Shown here piece after piece: positions 6,580 to 7,238 of a stretch of DNA of 7,238 bases. The position numbers and the translations under genes were made by a program. Every line of letters starts with the position of its first letter. Within the stretch, counting starts at the first letter, position 1. The notes under the pieces are model-generated. The model ran no database searches. It had not been told where the DNA came from and saw only the letters and a program-made list of their open reading frames with translations. Source of the DNA: Clostridia bacterium (GTDB lineage Bacteria > Bacillota > Clostridia > Peptostreptococcales > Anaerovoracaceae); the NCBI GenBank assembly GCA_024403005.1, contig JAKSSQ010000090.1, forward strand, positions 1 to 7,238, given 5' to 3'.

Positions 6580-7238
6580 TTCATCTGCCTCCTGAATGTA
6601 TCTATCAAGGATTCCTTGAGTTCTTCGATTTCCGGACGAGCCAGGTCGGAAGCCTTTCTCGGATAGCCGAGGGGAACTTCCACGGATTTTAATGTTCTGA
6701 TCGGCTTTTCTTCCACTACCAGAATTCTGTTGGAGAGGAATATTGCTTCTTCTACGTCGTGGGTAATGAACAGAACTGTTTTCTGCTCTTTCTCCCACTG
6801 CTCCAGCAGCCATTCGCGCATGGAGATTCTTGTAAGGTAGTCGAGGGCCGAGAAGGGTTCATCCAGAAGCATAAGATCGCAGCCGGTCAGAAGAGTTCGC
6901 ACAAACGCAGCACGCTGGCGCATGCCGCCGGAAAGTTCCGAAGGAGCCTTGCTTTCCCAGCCTTCCAGGCCGGCAGTCTTAAGAGCTTCCTTTGCGCGGG
7001 CCTGCATCTCTTCTTTGGGGATTCCGCCCTTTATTTCCATGGGCAGGCACACGTTTTCCTCCACTGTGCGCCAGGGGAAGAGCATGTCCTTCTGGGGCAT
7101 GTAGCCGCAGTAATTTTTCTGCCCTGCGATGTTCCGGCCATTGGCCTCAATCTGTCCGGATTTAGCCTTTAAAAGACCGTTTACCAGGCGGAAAATTGTG
7201 CTTTTTCCGCAACCGGAGGTTCCGATTATGCTTACAAA
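6576..7238 (-). CDS. ABC transporter ATP-binding protein, SsuB/TauB/ThiZ-like, 5' partial
   Basis: This is the cytoplasmic ATPase that powers the importer. The gene is cut by the right edge of the window, and 220 C-terminal residues are visible. Reading inward from 7238, the frame opens with FVSIIGTSGCGKST, the Walker A motif (visible residues 6-14). It continues through Q-loop YMPQKD (Q49), signature LSGGMRQ (102-108), Walker B LMLLDEP (122-128), D-loop SALD and switch histidine in FITHD (H160). All motifs needed for activity are present. Only about 30-40 N-terminal residues should be missing. An internal ATG at 7100 would give a 174-residue protein lacking Walker A and is not the real start. 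The stop overlaps the permease start by 4 nt. ATPases of this length that cluster with such permeases belong to the nitrate/sulfonate/taurine/pyrimidine importer group. The promoter and any riboswitch of the operon lie outside the window. Confidence 0.95.
   Translation of the reverse strand, partial: FVSIIGTSGCGKSTIFRLVNGLLKAKSGQIEANGRNIAGQKNYCGYMPQKDMLFPWRTVEENVCLPMEIKGGIPKEEMQARAKEALKTAGLEGWESKAPSELSGGMRQRAAFVRTLLTGCDLMLLDEPFSALDYLTRISMREWLLEQWEKEQKTVLFITHDVEEAIFLSNRILVVEEKPIRTLKSVEVPLGYPRKASDLARPEIEELKESLIDTFRRQMK

Noticed and set aside
6580..6813. Upstream extension of the permease frame to an ATG at 6813
   Set aside because: The extra 78 residues are Arg/Ser/Gly-rich, lie wholly within the ATPase coding region and resemble an out-of-frame reading. 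The ATG at 6579 has an AGGAGG site and the ATGA overlap.

Overview
This window looks like a chromosomal stretch from an anaerobic, roughly 50% GC member of the Bacillota (Clostridia). The supporting signs are the Shine-Dalgarno sites (AGGAGG, AAGGAG, AGGAG), intrinsic terminators, a lipoprotein-type solute-binding protein, and a flavodoxin/ferredoxin fusion protein typical of strict anaerobes. A placement near the Anaerovoracaceae (Family XIII) is only a guess, suggested by the GGGGACGGG-bounded repeat. I see no rRNA, tRNA, CRISPR array, insertion sequence or phage gene.

Layout from left to right. (1) 1-588, plus strand: the C-terminal part of an EFR1-type protein (flavodoxin-like half followed by two [4Fe-4S] motifs); its N-terminus lies outside the window. 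(2) 611-655: a hairpin terminator that can serve both converging transcripts. (3) 677-4570, minus strand: a three-gene operon read right to left. It holds a YtcJ-type amidohydrolase, an EamA/DMT-family transporter and a metallo-beta-lactamase-fold hydrolase fused in frame to a DUF523 (TudS-like) domain. It has a good sigma-A-type promoter at 4622-4650 and ends at the shared terminator. (4) 4571-4782: an intergenic stretch with that promoter, a compound CTTTAGC inverted-repeat element at 4652-4727, and the terminator of the next operon at 4741-4769. (5) 4783-7238, minus strand: an ABC importer operon in the order ATPase (5' end outside the window), permease, lipoprotein solute-binding protein. 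The binding protein resembles the NMT1/ThiY group that binds thiamin-precursor pyrimidines.

How the genes may work together. The ABC operon is a complete three-part importer for a small, probably heterocyclic or pyrimidine-like solute. The downstream operon encodes two metal-dependent hydrolases, a possible Fe-S desulfidase domain and a drug/metabolite-type permease. A reasonable but unproven reading is an uptake, hydrolysis/desulfuration and export or salvage module. The two operons are separated by a terminator and a promoter, so the link rests on proximity only.

The points most worth a second look are the MBL-DUF523 fusion, which keeps a full ribosome binding site and start codon at the domain junction, and the structured repeat placed directly upstream of the -35 box of the hydrolase operon.
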